From Volvariella volvacea V23 (Eukaryota > Basidiomycota > Agaricomycetes > Agaricales > Pluteaceae), in contig KB722746.1 in the NCBI GenBank assembly GCA_000349905.1, positions 184,273 through 248,272 of the forward strand: a stretch of DNA of 64,000 bases, written 5' to 3'. Position 1 is the stretch's first letter; every line of letters begins with the position of its first letter. A program made the translations under genes and the position numbers. The notes under the pieces were generated by a model, which was not told the DNA's origin, ran no database searches, and worked only from the letters and a program-made list of their open reading frames with translations. Positions 50,156-62,389 of this stretch are shown here, in pieces.

Positions 50156-51582
50156 TTATGCGGGAATAGGAATCTCAGCTTGAGGGGTAAGGCGAACAGC
50201 GTGACGACGGAATGTTTGGGGATCAAAGTCGACGATAGCAGAGTGAGCAGTAACACGGTTGTCCTGTCAGCGAAAAAGCATATCAGACCTCCTATCTCAC
50301 CTCTGAGACATCGTGTCTACGTACCCAAATGACAACAGTGCCAGGTTCGTAGGAGGCACGGATTTGGAAGTCGGCACCTTTAGAGATGTGGTCAAACAAG
50401 AACTTGAGGAGGTACTCCGATTCCTCGTTCTTGAAGCCGACAATGCGACGAGTGAAACCTTGGTTGACGTAGAGAGCTTTTTCGCCAGTTACAGGATGAA
50501 CGCGAACGAGAGGGTGCTAAAGAGACATCAAGCATCGCGTCAAAGGTCAGCTGAATCAAGATAAAACAACAGCGCACCTCCGTCTCAATTGGTTCACGAC
50601 GAACAGGGCCACCACGTTGCCTGGAGAATTCGGCTTGATAAACCGCAGAGTGAACAGCACGGAGACCCTCTAAGCGTTTCTGGAATTCAGGCGAAAGGCG
50701 GTTGTAGGCTTCAACTTGAGACAGGAAGAGGGTATCGCCGCCGGTTTCGGGTTGGTCGAGGATCCAGAAGAAGGTCGTTCCTGGGGTTTGCTTCTCATAG
50801 GACTGAGGGATCGGGAGCGCTTAGAGTGATAAGGGCAGCGCGTAAAAAAATTGTACGTACGACGTCAGAATGCCAACTAGTGTGGTTAGCCCTATCGCCA
50901 CCCAGATATTCACGGAATCGATCATGGTTGGCATCACGGTAGACTTTATGAGTCAATCAGTCAGTACATAAGTTTGGAAACAAACCTCAGAAATACTGAC
51001 CGACGTGGAATTCAGGATAACCCTTCACATTCCCGGACGTGGGATGTTGTTGGATGGGTCCAAAGTGTCTGGCGATCTCAATCTGACGTTCAGGGCCAAT
51101 GTCCTTCCAATCCTGATCCCGGAAAACCAAAACCTTCCTCTCGGCAGCAAGAAGAGCGAGCTCGTCCAATCCCTCTTTCGTCAGCTGAGAGAGTTGAAGA
51201 CCGTGAATTTCAGTCCCAAGGAAGGGGCTTAGATTGCGGAGCTTGATATTTGCGGTGAGGATGTTCGGCTTAGCGGGATTGGCGCGGAGGCCGGGATCGC
51301 TGAATTCTGTTAACAGTGAAGGGCGATGATGATGTGAAATAAGAATGCAGACCTACCAAATATCTCGGTAGGTGGGAACTTCTCATCGTTATCATAATAC
51401 GGGAGATAGAATGGGTAGGAGGGCCCATTGTGTGGCTAGAGACGTCGTGGTTTAATACGAGTGTCATCGACAAGCAATGTTCATACCTTGGCTTCTTGTT
51501 GCTCTTTTACTTGCTGCTTGGCAAGGGCGATTTTGTCGACGCCGTTGGTGACGTTCTGGATTTCAGAGACTGAAGGGGCCAT
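50156..51582 (-). CDS. TauD/TfdA-type alpha-ketoglutarate-dependent dioxygenase
   Basis: Non-haem iron oxygenase of the taurine/sulfonate dioxygenase family, which uses 2-oxoglutarate and O2 to oxidise and release sulfite from alkyl sulfonates or to hydroxylate related substrates. Seven exons from 51582 (MAPSVSEIQNVTNG) to the stop at 50156 after IPIPA; roughly 380 residues. Early landmarks: NLSPFLGTEIHGLQLSQL, ERKVLVFRDQDW and ARHFGPIQQHPTSG. Iron ligands are the His and Asp of TSWHSDV and the His of DNRVTAHSA; the 2-oxoglutarate Arg lies in RRHAVRLTP. The N-terminal PSYPFYLPYYDNDEKFPP segment is typical of fungal members related to yeast Jlp1. No signal peptide. Substrate is not predictable from sequence. 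Confidence 0.9.
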
Positions 51583-52261
51583 TGAACTGTATGAGCGCGA
51601 GGTAGTGCTTGGATGCAATAGATGAGGTAGTCGAGGAACTATGGAACTTATATAACATTGGAGAGCCCATTATCGTGCTGGTGTAAATCAGGTCGACGTT
51701 GGATTGCCACAATCCTCGTTGCACATCGAAGCGCAGAATTGCGAACTGCTTTCGCAATCACGACCATAATTGCTATCTTTCCCCGTTTGAGGAGGAACCT
51801 GAAGTCGCGGGGTCAGATGACACAACCAAATAGCCCCATTTGTGTCCCAGGAAAGAAAGGAGGTGACGAGTTGAATGATGAAATGGCGCAAGCGTACACG
51901 AAACTAAGCAAAGAGGTAATCTTACTGAGGCAAGTTCGGAAGGCAGCCGTATTCCTTGGCATGGTCTATTGGATCCATTTTCTGTTGACCAAGTGCAGCT
52001 TTGTTCGATGGGGTGATTGCTTGGTGAGCTCGAAGCAAGTGACATTAATGACCAGTAGGGAGCCGGAAGGTGAAGGTTTCCAGCAAACCAAGGCCGTAAA
52101 ATGGTAGAAGTACAACTCCGTGTCCGAACAAAGCATAGAGCTCACGACGCCACAACCTAAACGCTACAGCATCGGGTATCTTCCTGAGGAGCATGGGAAC
52201 ACGAGGGAACGGAAGGTCAACCGAGCGGTTGAATTCCGATGTTTGACATAACTGCCGTGTG
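51583..52261. other. Upstream region of the dioxygenase
   Basis: 679 bp holding the dioxygenase promoter. Plus-strand frames here are open but have no supporting motif. Confidence 0.4.
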
Positions 52262-52952
52262 TCAGCGCATCCGGTAACTTAGTGTATTGCCAGCCATCGC
52301 AAAAAGAGACCGATTCCGCACCCCACCCACTAATTCATCAATCCTGACTCGTATTGCGCGGGTAATTTTGAGGATTGTTGAGTACTTACGAGCAGGATGT
52401 CGAGAATTATTATCTGCTTGGAATCTTTTGGGCTTCATGAGCACTCGACTAATCTCCAAAGGCTTCGGCTGACTGCACCCCTTCGTCCGGACTTCCTCAG
52501 CCATTGCCATGACGAGGCTGTCGGGCGAACTCGTTAGGCTGCGCTTATACTTCAACTCAAAAGTCGTTCGACTGTCGGGCGGTTCCCAGTCCTGGGTTAC
52601 AGAACAATCGGCCAGTCCTCGAGATGTTACATCAAACGATATCAATGAGGCTTTAGGTTTTGACTCTGATTCTAGAGCATCAAGGTTTTGACTCCAGTGA
52701 CGAAGTTGTTTGGTGAGTGACTTGAATAGTCATATCTGTTTCACCTCGTCTTCTATTCGGTCCGTGCTCCCTATTGGCCGCTCCGAGAGTCTTATGACTA
52801 CTAGGCGTTTTGGTGGACCAACTGTAGCATGTACGTACTTTTCTGTCACCTAATCTCCATAAATATTTGGGCGGGAAGTGAATCATCGAGGACGCATCCT
52901 GAATTTCAGCGGAGGCTGCTTCTGGTTTGATTTTTGGCAGTGGCGGTGTCAC
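52262..52952 (-). CDS. Possible hypothetical protein (weak)
   Basis: Two minus-strand open segments lie close together: one from 52952 beginning MTPPLPKIKPEAASAEIQDA, with WRLGDRKVRTCYSWS, and one ending at 52262 with GLADCSVTQDWEPPD and AMAEEVRTKG. They could be exons of one gene, but the junction was not resolved and no family was recognised. Composition is not clearly coding. It may equally be chance. Confidence 0.2.
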
Positions 52953-55900
52953 ATAAATTCTTCACGGAGAACAAAGGAAGTTGGTCTTGATTATGTTTAG
53001 CTTCACCAACGATGCATTATATTGGCTAGAATATGACTCCGAGAAATATTTGACAACAGCCATGCAGTGACAGCCCACAACCTTCCGTTGACGCCTTCTC
53101 CAATCAATTCTGTGGAGCTAGCACATCTCCCACGAGGTTCTGTTTAGCATGAAATACGAACCAGTTGGCGAATCCAGAGCAAACGTGAAGGTCGCCGGTC
53201 AGATCGTACATCAAACTCGTTGCAAGAAGCTACCTCTTCCCTTCCCTGCGCCATTACAACCAAACTGCTCTCAACGGACACCAGATTCTAGAGCTTCTCC
53301 AGCTGGTGCCCGTTGGAGACACCTTACCCACTTTACCAACGAATTTCGCCGAAGTTCAAGGCAAATTGATAGGTACAAGTCTTGCGGAATTCCTGAAGAG
53401 GCCATAGATTTGCACAGTTCATTGTTTCTGGTTCCCCTGCTTTTTGGAGGAGCCAAGCGCCATCACCACGCACAATCTGGTGCTCACGCGGCGTCTTGTC
53501 GGTTGTTCCGCCCTTGATGCAGGCGAGTTACATTATTTCAGCTCTTCTAGCCTGTGAAGCTTGCAAAGCATCCTGCTTTTGGACGTCACCCTTCTGCCCG
53601 GAGGCCGGATATTCGTCCAATATCTCCGAACTGCATCAAGTATTACTCATTGGATAACTTCCCACGTTTAATTATGACAATCGAACAGAAGGGCCACCTT
53701 CTCTGCATTATAGATTTTTTTTGCTCTGGTCACTTTCGTTTTTTGTTCACTGCTCTTATCAACTATCCTTCAACCTGTCGCTCAGTTCTTTGCATTTGGG
53801 CACTGTCCTATCCCCTCGCACGAAGCACCATTGTACTTCTCAGGTACCTCTACAGGTGGCCTGACCAGGTGGATTTGATCGACATTCATATTCCTCACAT
53901 CAGCTTCAGAAGCGGAATTGTGTACCAAAGCTTCGCGGTGTTTGTCTCGGTGTTTAATACAATCTCTCTTCTGGCATGGCACGCAAACACGGTCCACCAA
54001 AATTCAACCTCCCCTTTCAGTGCCATCTCTTAGTCATGACCTTGAGTTTCTCATGCCCACATTGTGACCACGACTCGTTCTTCCTTTTTCACTAAGTCTT
54101 GGCCATACGCCTGGTTCTGTATTAGGACTTCTATACACCGCACACGGTCAAGAGATTCTCAGGTCCAGAAAGCAGGAATCACCCTCTCCCCCTACCCCTT
54201 GAACAACACGACCCAGAGGGGTAGGACGTCATTCTCCATGCACGCCGTTTTCTCCTATGGAAAGATTAGTCGGGGTCTCGCCGGCGGTACGTCGTTCAGA
54301 ACCGTCTTCTAGTTTCCTTTTAAAGGTTGAGAGAACACACTAGAAGCCCTATGTATTACTAATTTTGAGAACGTCTCCATTTTTGAATCTGTAATACTAA
54401 GAACGCTGCTCTGCACGTAATATACACAAATCTTGTGGCTCAAATTATAATTTGACCTGGAATGCTGGGAAAATGTACATGCAGGGCGTTTGCGTTAGCA
54501 TATACAAGACCCCGTGCGAAATCCACTTTGTCTTGTCATCAGATATCAACCCTTATCTGTGATGCAATTTGAGTCCCATCCGCATGAGCTATTTTTGTAG
54601 AAGTAGTAAAGACATGAAGACATGATCGAGTTTGGATACTCTAAATGTAAAGTAACGATCGACGCAACGGTTTTAGACAGGAAATTTTTGACGAGCACTG
54701 GGTACGTGTTATACCCCAAAAGCGAAATAACTGCTTAATAATTGCGAATGCTCAAGGCGTACAATGCTAGAGTAATTGGGTATTCTAAATTTACTCGAGT
54801 AGCAAGAGAATGCTGCATTTCCGCAAAAAATTTGAGGGAAACGACCCCAATCGGTAATTGTTTATTGCTACTCACCGGCTAGGAGTTAGCCGGTAAATTG
54901 GATATCTTGTGCTTTATACTCTGACATTTCGACACAGAGCGCGAAATCATTTAGGATGGCATGTGATGGTTCTGGATCAGTCCAGCCAATTCACGAGACA
55001 TAGCGAAGGCTCGAAAGGCTGAGCTTGGAGTAGGGTGATATGAAACTGTCGCCCACTCATCAAATTTAACCCTAGAGTTCTGACTAGAAGCTGAGCTGTG
55101 GATCAGGAATAGTCGAGGTTTCAGTTGTAGAGCTGGAGGCTGAAGCAGCCATTACCTCACTATTTCAAACCATCGACATTGCCAATAAGGTGGATTTAAG
55201 CGCTACCTTCAACATACTTTCGAGTCGCCAGACTCACCTGTTATTCCATCTGCCTTCAGTTGTACATTCCTCCTTGAGCTTAAAGCACGTAGACCAGAAA
55301 GCGTCTCAGAAACTGTCTGCTCATACCAGACTTGTTAATTGTTAATTTTTTTTTAGTTCCTCTGATAAAGACACTGAAAATTCTTAACGTTCAGCTAAGC
55401 AAGTTCAGCGGGAAGTGCGGTGATTGATTCAAACCGCTCTTTTTTATTTTCTTTTCTTAGATTGTCTTCCGAAGCAGCAAACATATACAAATCACCGCCA
55501 AATCCGTGCATATCCGTCGACCGTGCCGCAGTGCCTCGTCCGGCCAATCGCCGAGAACCCGGCCGAGTCCAAGATAGGGAAATTCATTTTAAGGGTGATT
55601 CGAGACGAAAAGATACCAATAAAAATTGAATAAAAATACATATATATGGTAGTCCTCGCAACGCAAATCATAGATTGGAGCTGTTCGTACTGCTGGTAAC
55701 ATCATACACGCATTAATCTCATGGCCATAGCGCAGCGTTAGGTATTCGTACTGATAGCATAATGATGAAATTAATCACGACTAAGTTAGTGAGCTACAAA
55801 GGGCAATTACGCTAGAAGCCCAGCACGACTTTCAGCATCCACGGTAGCCCATTCTCATTACGCACGTACTTACCAAAGTCCGCAGACAGCTCTTACCCAA

Positions 55901-56708
55901 CGAACGGCGTTTTAGTTTGTCTCGTAGAGCGAGGTGGAGGAGCGTCGATGATTCACTCGCCTAAAGAAAAGATCGTTTGAAAGCAATCGAGATAACCGAA
56001 AAAGGACCAAAGAGGGATTTGGAGCTTAATCCGTAACAGGGAATAAGAATAAGGTCGGTAAATCTTCGGCTTAAAATTTCCCCTCGCTGGAAGTTGACCG
56101 TGCTGTTTCAATCGTGAGGAAGTACAATTCGGATTAAGGGATACGGTGGAGAGGGTGTACAGAAGCACACTATGGACGAAAACTTACGTATTGAAGTTGG
56201 AAGTACTACGACATCATGAATCAACTGTGACCCTAGATTATAGATATCGTGCGCATTTAGACCCTATAATTACATTCGAAAGGGATCCGAGAACCTAAAC
56301 GTATTAACACCGACGACAATAGGGGAGAATAGAGAATAGGGAGTACTATAGGGGATAGCGAGAGCAGAAGAGAGAGTAAGAGGATATAGAGCACCGCAAT
56401 CACACACTTAAAACCTTTGATGCGCGTATTTTACAAAGTAGTAAATGAGGTAGGCGAAGAAACTAGAAAGAACGTAACCAAAACCAGAGAATAAGAGTGA
56501 AGCATAGCTTTTTTTGTTCCAGTGCCCATCGATGCAGATCCAAATCCGATGAATTGCGGCGAGGTGGTTACTGTGAGCCGCTGTTTTGGTTTGAGGTTAG
56601 TCAAGAATTGGAAGTATGCACCTGAGCATCATCGGCGACGACAGTGTGCACCACATCTCCACTTCCACCTAAACCCGCACTATGCTCAGGCTGCATTTGA
56701 GTGATCCA
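52953..56708. other. Gene-poor stretch, 3.8 kb
   Basis: The longest interval without a supported gene. Near 53190-53400 a plus-strand frame without a start reads YLFPSLRHYNQTALNGHQIL and LLQLVPVGDTLPTLPTNFAE, ending GTSLAEFLKRP; it looks protein-like and may be an exon remnant of a lost gene, family unknown. From about 54350 to 56450 the sequence is AT-rich with no long frame, LTR end or terminal repeat recognised. Confidence 0.4.
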
Positions 56709-59700
56709 CTATTCGGAGGGTGCAGGAGAAGACCCGTGAGCACCAACCAAAGCAGTACCGAGAGGGGCTGTAGGGAGCCCACCGCTACCACCTATACACT
56801 TGTCTCTCTGTCGTCGTTCTATACCAGGGATATTTTGCCGCTGGAGTATATCTCGATTTGCGCAATCAATACTGGTTCCTGTTCTTTCCAAACGTTGGAA
56901 CCTGGTAACGGGGCTAGTAGAAGCAAAGCGGCTCGGCTTTGGGTGCGCCATGGGGACTCTCGACGATATCATGGTTGTGGGCGGTGCCGTGGCCGTCGAC
57001 GTCACGGCGATTGTGGGGGACTGGCGTTGTTGGTACGGGGTCAGCGCTGAGGCCGTAGTCGATGGAGTAGGAGGAATACTGGCGCTATGAAGCCTGAAGG
57101 ATGGTATCGGATGAGCATCCGGATTCATGAGGAAAGGAGGAGGGTGGAGAAGAGGGAAATGAGAGGGAAAGCATGAGCTCGTTTGTGTGGCAGTGAAATA
57201 TGGGAAACCGGAAACAATGCATTTTATGGCAAGATGTGTCTATAATAATGGGCACAGTGTCCACAGGCCAATTCTCAAGAAACAGATAGCAGCGCAGAGA
57301 CAAAAGGAGTCCAGGAACAACAAAAGATAGCACAAAACAAAAAAAGACTAGAAGGGGGGAGTAACAGCACAATGCTCACCCAATAGAAGGCGGCTGGGAT
57401 GGGGATTGGTGATGCTGGATTTGTGCCAACACCTGCACAGGCACCAACGAAGTTGGGGGTGGAGGTGGAGGCGGTTGTTTTGCCTGCTGGGGCGACAAAC
57501 TCGCAGAGGGAGATGATGAGAGCGTTATTGAGCGTTCCGGATTAGCCGATCCGTTTGTAATTGGTGGAGACTGTGCTTGAGACTGCTGCTGCTGCGTTAT
57601 AATTTGATGATGAAGATGGATCGGGGTTGATGGAGCGGACGTTGATGGGCATGTCAATGACGCTGATGTCGCTGGAGTTGTCGCAGCTGTCATGCCCCCA
57701 CTGCTTGGTGCAACACCACCACTTCCTGCACCTCCAACACCGGGGGTGGGAACGTTGTGTGAGATGAGTTGAATGTTCTCTACGCTCACTGCACTTCCAC
57801 TCCCACTCGAGTACACTTGTCCTTCACTCTCAGTACTAGCACTAATAGTGCTGCTCGCTACAACCGGCAAGTCCATTCCTCCCAAATTCATTCCCATTGC
57901 CATCATGTTCATGCCTGACATCATCACCTCGGAGGCATTAATCCCCATACCGTACTCCAATTGATTAATCCCTCGCGCTATTTGCATTGGCGTCTTGTTT
58001 GAGGTCAGTGCTTGAACCCCTCGCGAGAGCACGGGCAGCTGGCTGGGAGTCGATCCACCCTGTGTGTACGGTGTGTGCGTAGCAGAGTGCGATGCTACGC
58101 CAGTACCAACTTGAGACATGTAATCGTAGAACGTGTGCGTCTGGGAACTACTACGTGGGCTATAGCCCTGTAGACCGTCGAGGGAGATCATGTGGGATGT
58201 GATTGTCGGCCCAGAAACGTTGTCGCTTGGCTGCGTGCCAGACCCCTGCCGTCCACCTGGTAATATCTGCTGCGGCCGCGGCTGTGGTTTGGCTGATTGG
58301 GGATGATGAACGAACGAATGGATTTGCATATCGTGTGTACTGTGAGGGCCGTCAAACACCTCCGTTTGGTGAAACTGAATCGACGCAGGGTAGCTCCGAT
58401 TACCACCTTGTCTCATATTAGCTTTGACCTGGGAAGCAGCTTGAAGGCGATAGTGGTTCGAAGCCTCTAGATGGAGATTGGGGGGACGAGGGCGAGGCCG
58501 TGAGCTCGTAGAAAAGGAGCCTCTCCTTTCCCGACCGGTGACAATGTGGTTTGCAGGAGCTAATCCACCACGAGGAACTGATTGGGAGCTTTGATGAGGG
58601 TGGGAGTATGACTCATGCGATTGCTGAGGATGTGCGGATCCTATCAGAAAATGTTTATTGGGAGGGGAAGCTTCGGGTCCTAGCCATGGGGTGACCTCGC
58701 CTTGGGGGGGGATATCCACGGTCTTGAGGAAGGAAATATCCCAAACGCGATGCGCTGGTAGGTCTACTGGCAGCACTATTCGCGGATCTCGAGGAGGTGT
58801 TGGTTCCTGCAGCAGCAGAAGTAGAGGAGATGTGTGTGGTCGCGTTTGTACTTCGATTGGCAGAATCTGGTGCAAGTGCGCCTTTACCACGTGGGTTCGA
58901 GGCGGACGCCGACGTGGGCGATGACTTGGTACCATCAGGATTGTTCGTCGCGGCCAGTGGCTTTTGTTTCGGCTTGTTGGGTCCACGGACCCTGCCCTCC
59001 TTGGCGTACTCGCACGCAAGCCCTCTGGTAATACATCGCTTGCATGAAGGGTGCTCTCCGCTGCACTAGAGGCGGCAGACGTCAGCCACAGGATACACGT
59101 TTGAGGATTTCATGGAGTGTTCATTAAGGCGACGAATATGCGAAAGGGGAATGAAGTCAGCCATTGTTGAATTGTTTCACATAACTACACGAGTAAGAGG
59201 GGAGGTCCAAAGGGAAGGGGAGGATAGGGGAGAGACGACAACGGCGACGGAGAGTATACCTACCTTTGCTTTTCTGGTCCTGCACTTCTCGCACGCCTGG
59301 GCAGTACGTAGGCGTGGGTGTTCTGGTGTACGGTAGAAAACCCCAGTAGAGGGGTCTAACGAGCCCGCCAATGCGATTGTGCGAGACGCCGCACCTCCCT
59401 GGCTTCCGGAAGGTGCCTTTTGGGGTGGTGCAGGTGCAGAAGATGCAGATGGGGGTGACTGGGACATTGTCGGGGAGGTCGTGTGGCGAGAGGGGAATTG
59501 TGGCGCGGAGAAATTTGTATACGATAACGGTAGGGTATGGGGTACTAGGTTGAGAGAGGATGAGTCGAAGGACGGATGGGGGCTGAAAGGAGCCCAGCCC
59601 TGGGGTGGCTGTTCTGGTTGCTCTAACGGCAACGGTTGAGATTCCAGCTCAAGTGGGACAGGATATACGGCGTGGGCTTGGTATGGCAAGATATACTGTT

Positions 59701-59920
59701 CACGGTGCTGGGGTTGGCTGCTGTGCTCGCGAGAATCATGGGAGGAGTGTTGGCGGGGAATTGCGGCCAAGTTACTGCTTCCGGCTGGGTGAAAAGCGAA
59801 GTCTTGGTGCTGGAAGTCTGAGACGCGCATTTCAGGCGGGATTGGAGGATTCGGGTAATGCTTTCCGAGGTTGAAGTCCTCATATACTATAGGAGACTGG
59901 TGGTGGTCGGCGTAGGACAT
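56709..59920 (-). CDS. Zn(II)2Cys6 fungal transcription factor
   Basis: Nuclear DNA-binding regulator of the Gal4-type class. Residues 1-205 are His/Pro/Ser-rich. The zinc cluster ACEKCRTRKAK + CSGEHPSCKRCITRG has spacing CX2CX6CX6CX2CX6C and is split by a 198-nt intron after Lys. Suggested exons: 59920-59264, 59065-58888, 58775-57380, 57093-56709; phases close, giving about 871 residues. The second intron is the least certain, because frame A stays open and Ser/Thr-rich across it before the text switches to the frame VDLPAHRVWDISFLK. The C-terminal half is Met/Gln/Ser/Thr-rich (MMSGMNMMAMGMNLGGMDL), like an activation domain; no fungal_trans middle homology region was recognised. The end may continue past 56709 through further exons. 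Confidence 0.75.
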
Positions 59921-60691
59921 TGGGGAGCTGGTCGGGCTGTGAGCAGGCGGGGGTAGATGGAAGTGAAGAAGAGAGAGCGATACTGTGGTGATGTAAGTAA
60001 CTGTATGTCGAAAATCCCAGCCCGGCCCAACCGTCTCTCGTCCACCAATTAGGAATCGAAATACACCAATCTCAGATCTCCTGCCCCAATTTACTCCCCT
60101 ATATCTGCCAATTGTGCCCAATTATTATTTGTCCCTTCCCGTTTCGGCGCAGCACATACCCCTTTCGGCGAGTTACCCCGCCGAGCCTAAATTTTGGAGA
60201 TCCTCGGCCACCCATTCATCAATTCACCCCGATCTACACCCTCCACTACAACAGCCAAACAATCTGCTACTAAACTTTGACTCACGTGCCCTTCCCATTC
60301 ACCCAACTTGCACCACTTTCCTCCAATTACTCCGGTTATTCGAACTTTCGGCCAATTTATCTGACTGTATGCAGTTCATTTGCTGGGGTGTTCCTTAGCA
60401 TAGCGCCAAAATAAGTTGCGAATATCGTAGTAGCTTTACCTTCAAACTTCCTGTTACCAAACAACCTCAAACCTTTAGAAGCCTCCGGTCACTATAACAT
60501 TTTCACTCCGTCGTCGTGTACCTCTCGGAGCCTAATTACTTTTGCTGGGAGATATGTAGTAACCTCGCCGACTAGCTTTCAGCACACTCTGAATCCAAGT
60601 TGCCATCTTCAGTCCGAGTCACTGATTCAAGGGCCAGCGATCCAAGGTACCACCCGGAATGGGTGCCCAAGAAAGAAAAACGGGCAGCTGT
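59921..60691. other. Promoter side of the Zn(II)2Cys6 gene
   Basis: T/C-rich upstream sequence. Nothing else seen. Confidence 0.4.
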
Positions 60692-60937
60692 CTACACGTC
60701 TGATGGGACCGGCGGGGAAGATGGAAGAGTGTGATTGGACGTCGGATTTAGCGGGCAAATGTCAGGCGACTTCTTTTCTTCCAGTTCTTCGACAAAGTCA
60801 GCGACCAAGGTGGCGACCAGTGGCGTAGAATACGAAGGCACAGCGAAGGACATGTGAACTTGAATATCGGTGTGAAGCCGTTTAGAATAGAATTTTCTCC
60901 CTTGTTGCTCCTTCAAAAGGTTCTTTGATACCGCCAT
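60692..60937 (-). CDS. Possible small protein, 81 residues
   Basis: A single minus-strand frame starting MAVSKNLLKEQQGRKFYSKR and continuing MSFAVPSYSTPLVATLVADF, VEELEEKKSPDICPLNPTS. It has an ATG, no internal stop and protein-like composition with a predicted helix over ATLVADFVEELEEKK. No family was recognised, and an intron or extension cannot be excluded. It sits alone in a 2.5-kb interval. Confidence 0.35.
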   Translation of the reverse strand: MAVSKNLLKEQQGRKFYSKRLHTDIQVHMSFAVPSYSTPLVATLVADFVEELEEKKSPDICPLNPTSNHTLPSSPPVPSDV

Positions 60938-62389
60938 TATTTTCCCCCTTCACAGCGTTGAAAGCACGCAACCAAGTAGTTGACCGTCCTCTCGACTTCT
61001 TGTTTCATCATTCACGCTTTTTTGTCTTCTCAATTGCCCCTTTTCTCGTAAAAAAAGGTTATATATCCTTGGGAGACTTCTTGTCACTTTGTTTGAGAAG
61101 TCGAGAATTGGAAGTGACTCGAACGCCGGCGGTGTGTGTCGAGGGTGAGAATAATCAATCAACCAACCAGACTAGCCAACCAACAGTTCAACGCCACGAG
61201 GCTCTTTTTTTCCGTGTTCAATTATTGTTCGTTTCGGTGGAAGCCACCCTCTTTTCGGTTTCGATTAACCTGTCCGTCGTGACGTAGATTGACTTTCCAC
61301 TCCACCGGCACTCCGTACCGTAATATACCTTGTATTCAACATCTCGTAAAGTCTTCAGACGTGGGTTTCTGCACAGGCGCTTCATCGAGCTCAAGGTTAC
61401 TCTTTCTTCCCCCCTTGAAGTTCATCCGGTTGCGAGCATCGGTGTTTAAAACATCCCTGCTGGATTCACATGCTCTTTAAAATTTGAGTAGAGGTAGAAT
61501 GATGTTCTGTGCGAGTGATCCAAGTCAGCGCTCGTTTCAACCATGCCATTACGAAATTTAGGCGTCGTTGACACGCAGTTTCTCACCAGATTTACTCAAA
61601 CCCTCTCACACCACCGCACACTGCTCAATTTGAGAGGAAGAGTAGTACTTCACCACTCCAAATGATCCAGGTGCGTCGTCTCGGCTTATTCGATCCTTCT
61701 AGTTCTGCCAGTGTTCATCTTTGCCGCTTCGGGTAGAGCACGGTACACGGTACACATCAGAAATATGTGCGTCATAGAGAGAGAATGAGGAAAACGTGTT
61801 ACGAAAAGACGATCTGTGCTTGAAGCAGTGCCAGTCCTCATGAGGTCCACAAAAAAGGAATTGCGAGCGTTTGGGTTCGGAAGACACGCGACAACTGCAG
61901 GTTGTGACATTCTGCGTCACGCAGACGCGCAGTCACGTGTGACTTCGCAAATTCCCGAACGCAGCGTACCACCACTTAAATGAGTGCGCTTGGGCGAGGG
62001 TCTCCTCTGGATCGGGGATGAATGGAGGAGCTGACCCGGCTAGGAGGTCGTGACGCGCTCAGTAAGTACTAATGAACCCCAGTAGTGCGCCGCTACCAGG
62101 GCCCTATTAAGTAGAAAGCCAAGCCACTGAGCATCATATCATTTGGGAGTTTCATCCACGCAATATCCCCTGCCGGTATTACGAAACCCGCAAATTATAT
62201 TTTCATACATGGTAAACACTAAAGCCTTTTGAGCTAACACGAGAGAAATTAGAGCAGTCCTGGGTTTTAGATGTGCGTATGAATATGTGAATTAAGAAAA
62301 GGATACAGAAGCCGCGCGACAGGAGGACCAGAGCTTGACGAAAGAAACTATACACCCAATCCAGATAGCAAAACTGCTTACTCGATGTA
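60938..62389. other. Intergenic, 1.45 kb
   Basis: T/C-rich left part, no supported gene. The right end is downstream of the C2H2 gene. Confidence 0.4.

Noticed and set aside
53782..54033. Open frames on both strands considered as a membrane protein or zinc-binding gene
   Set aside because: Neither strand shows a family motif, splice sites or codon pattern; both look like chance frames in low-GC DNA.
55420..55633. Two overlapping plus-strand frames ending at 55629 and 55633
   Set aside because: Short, overlapping in different phases, no recognisable motif and no neighbouring exon.
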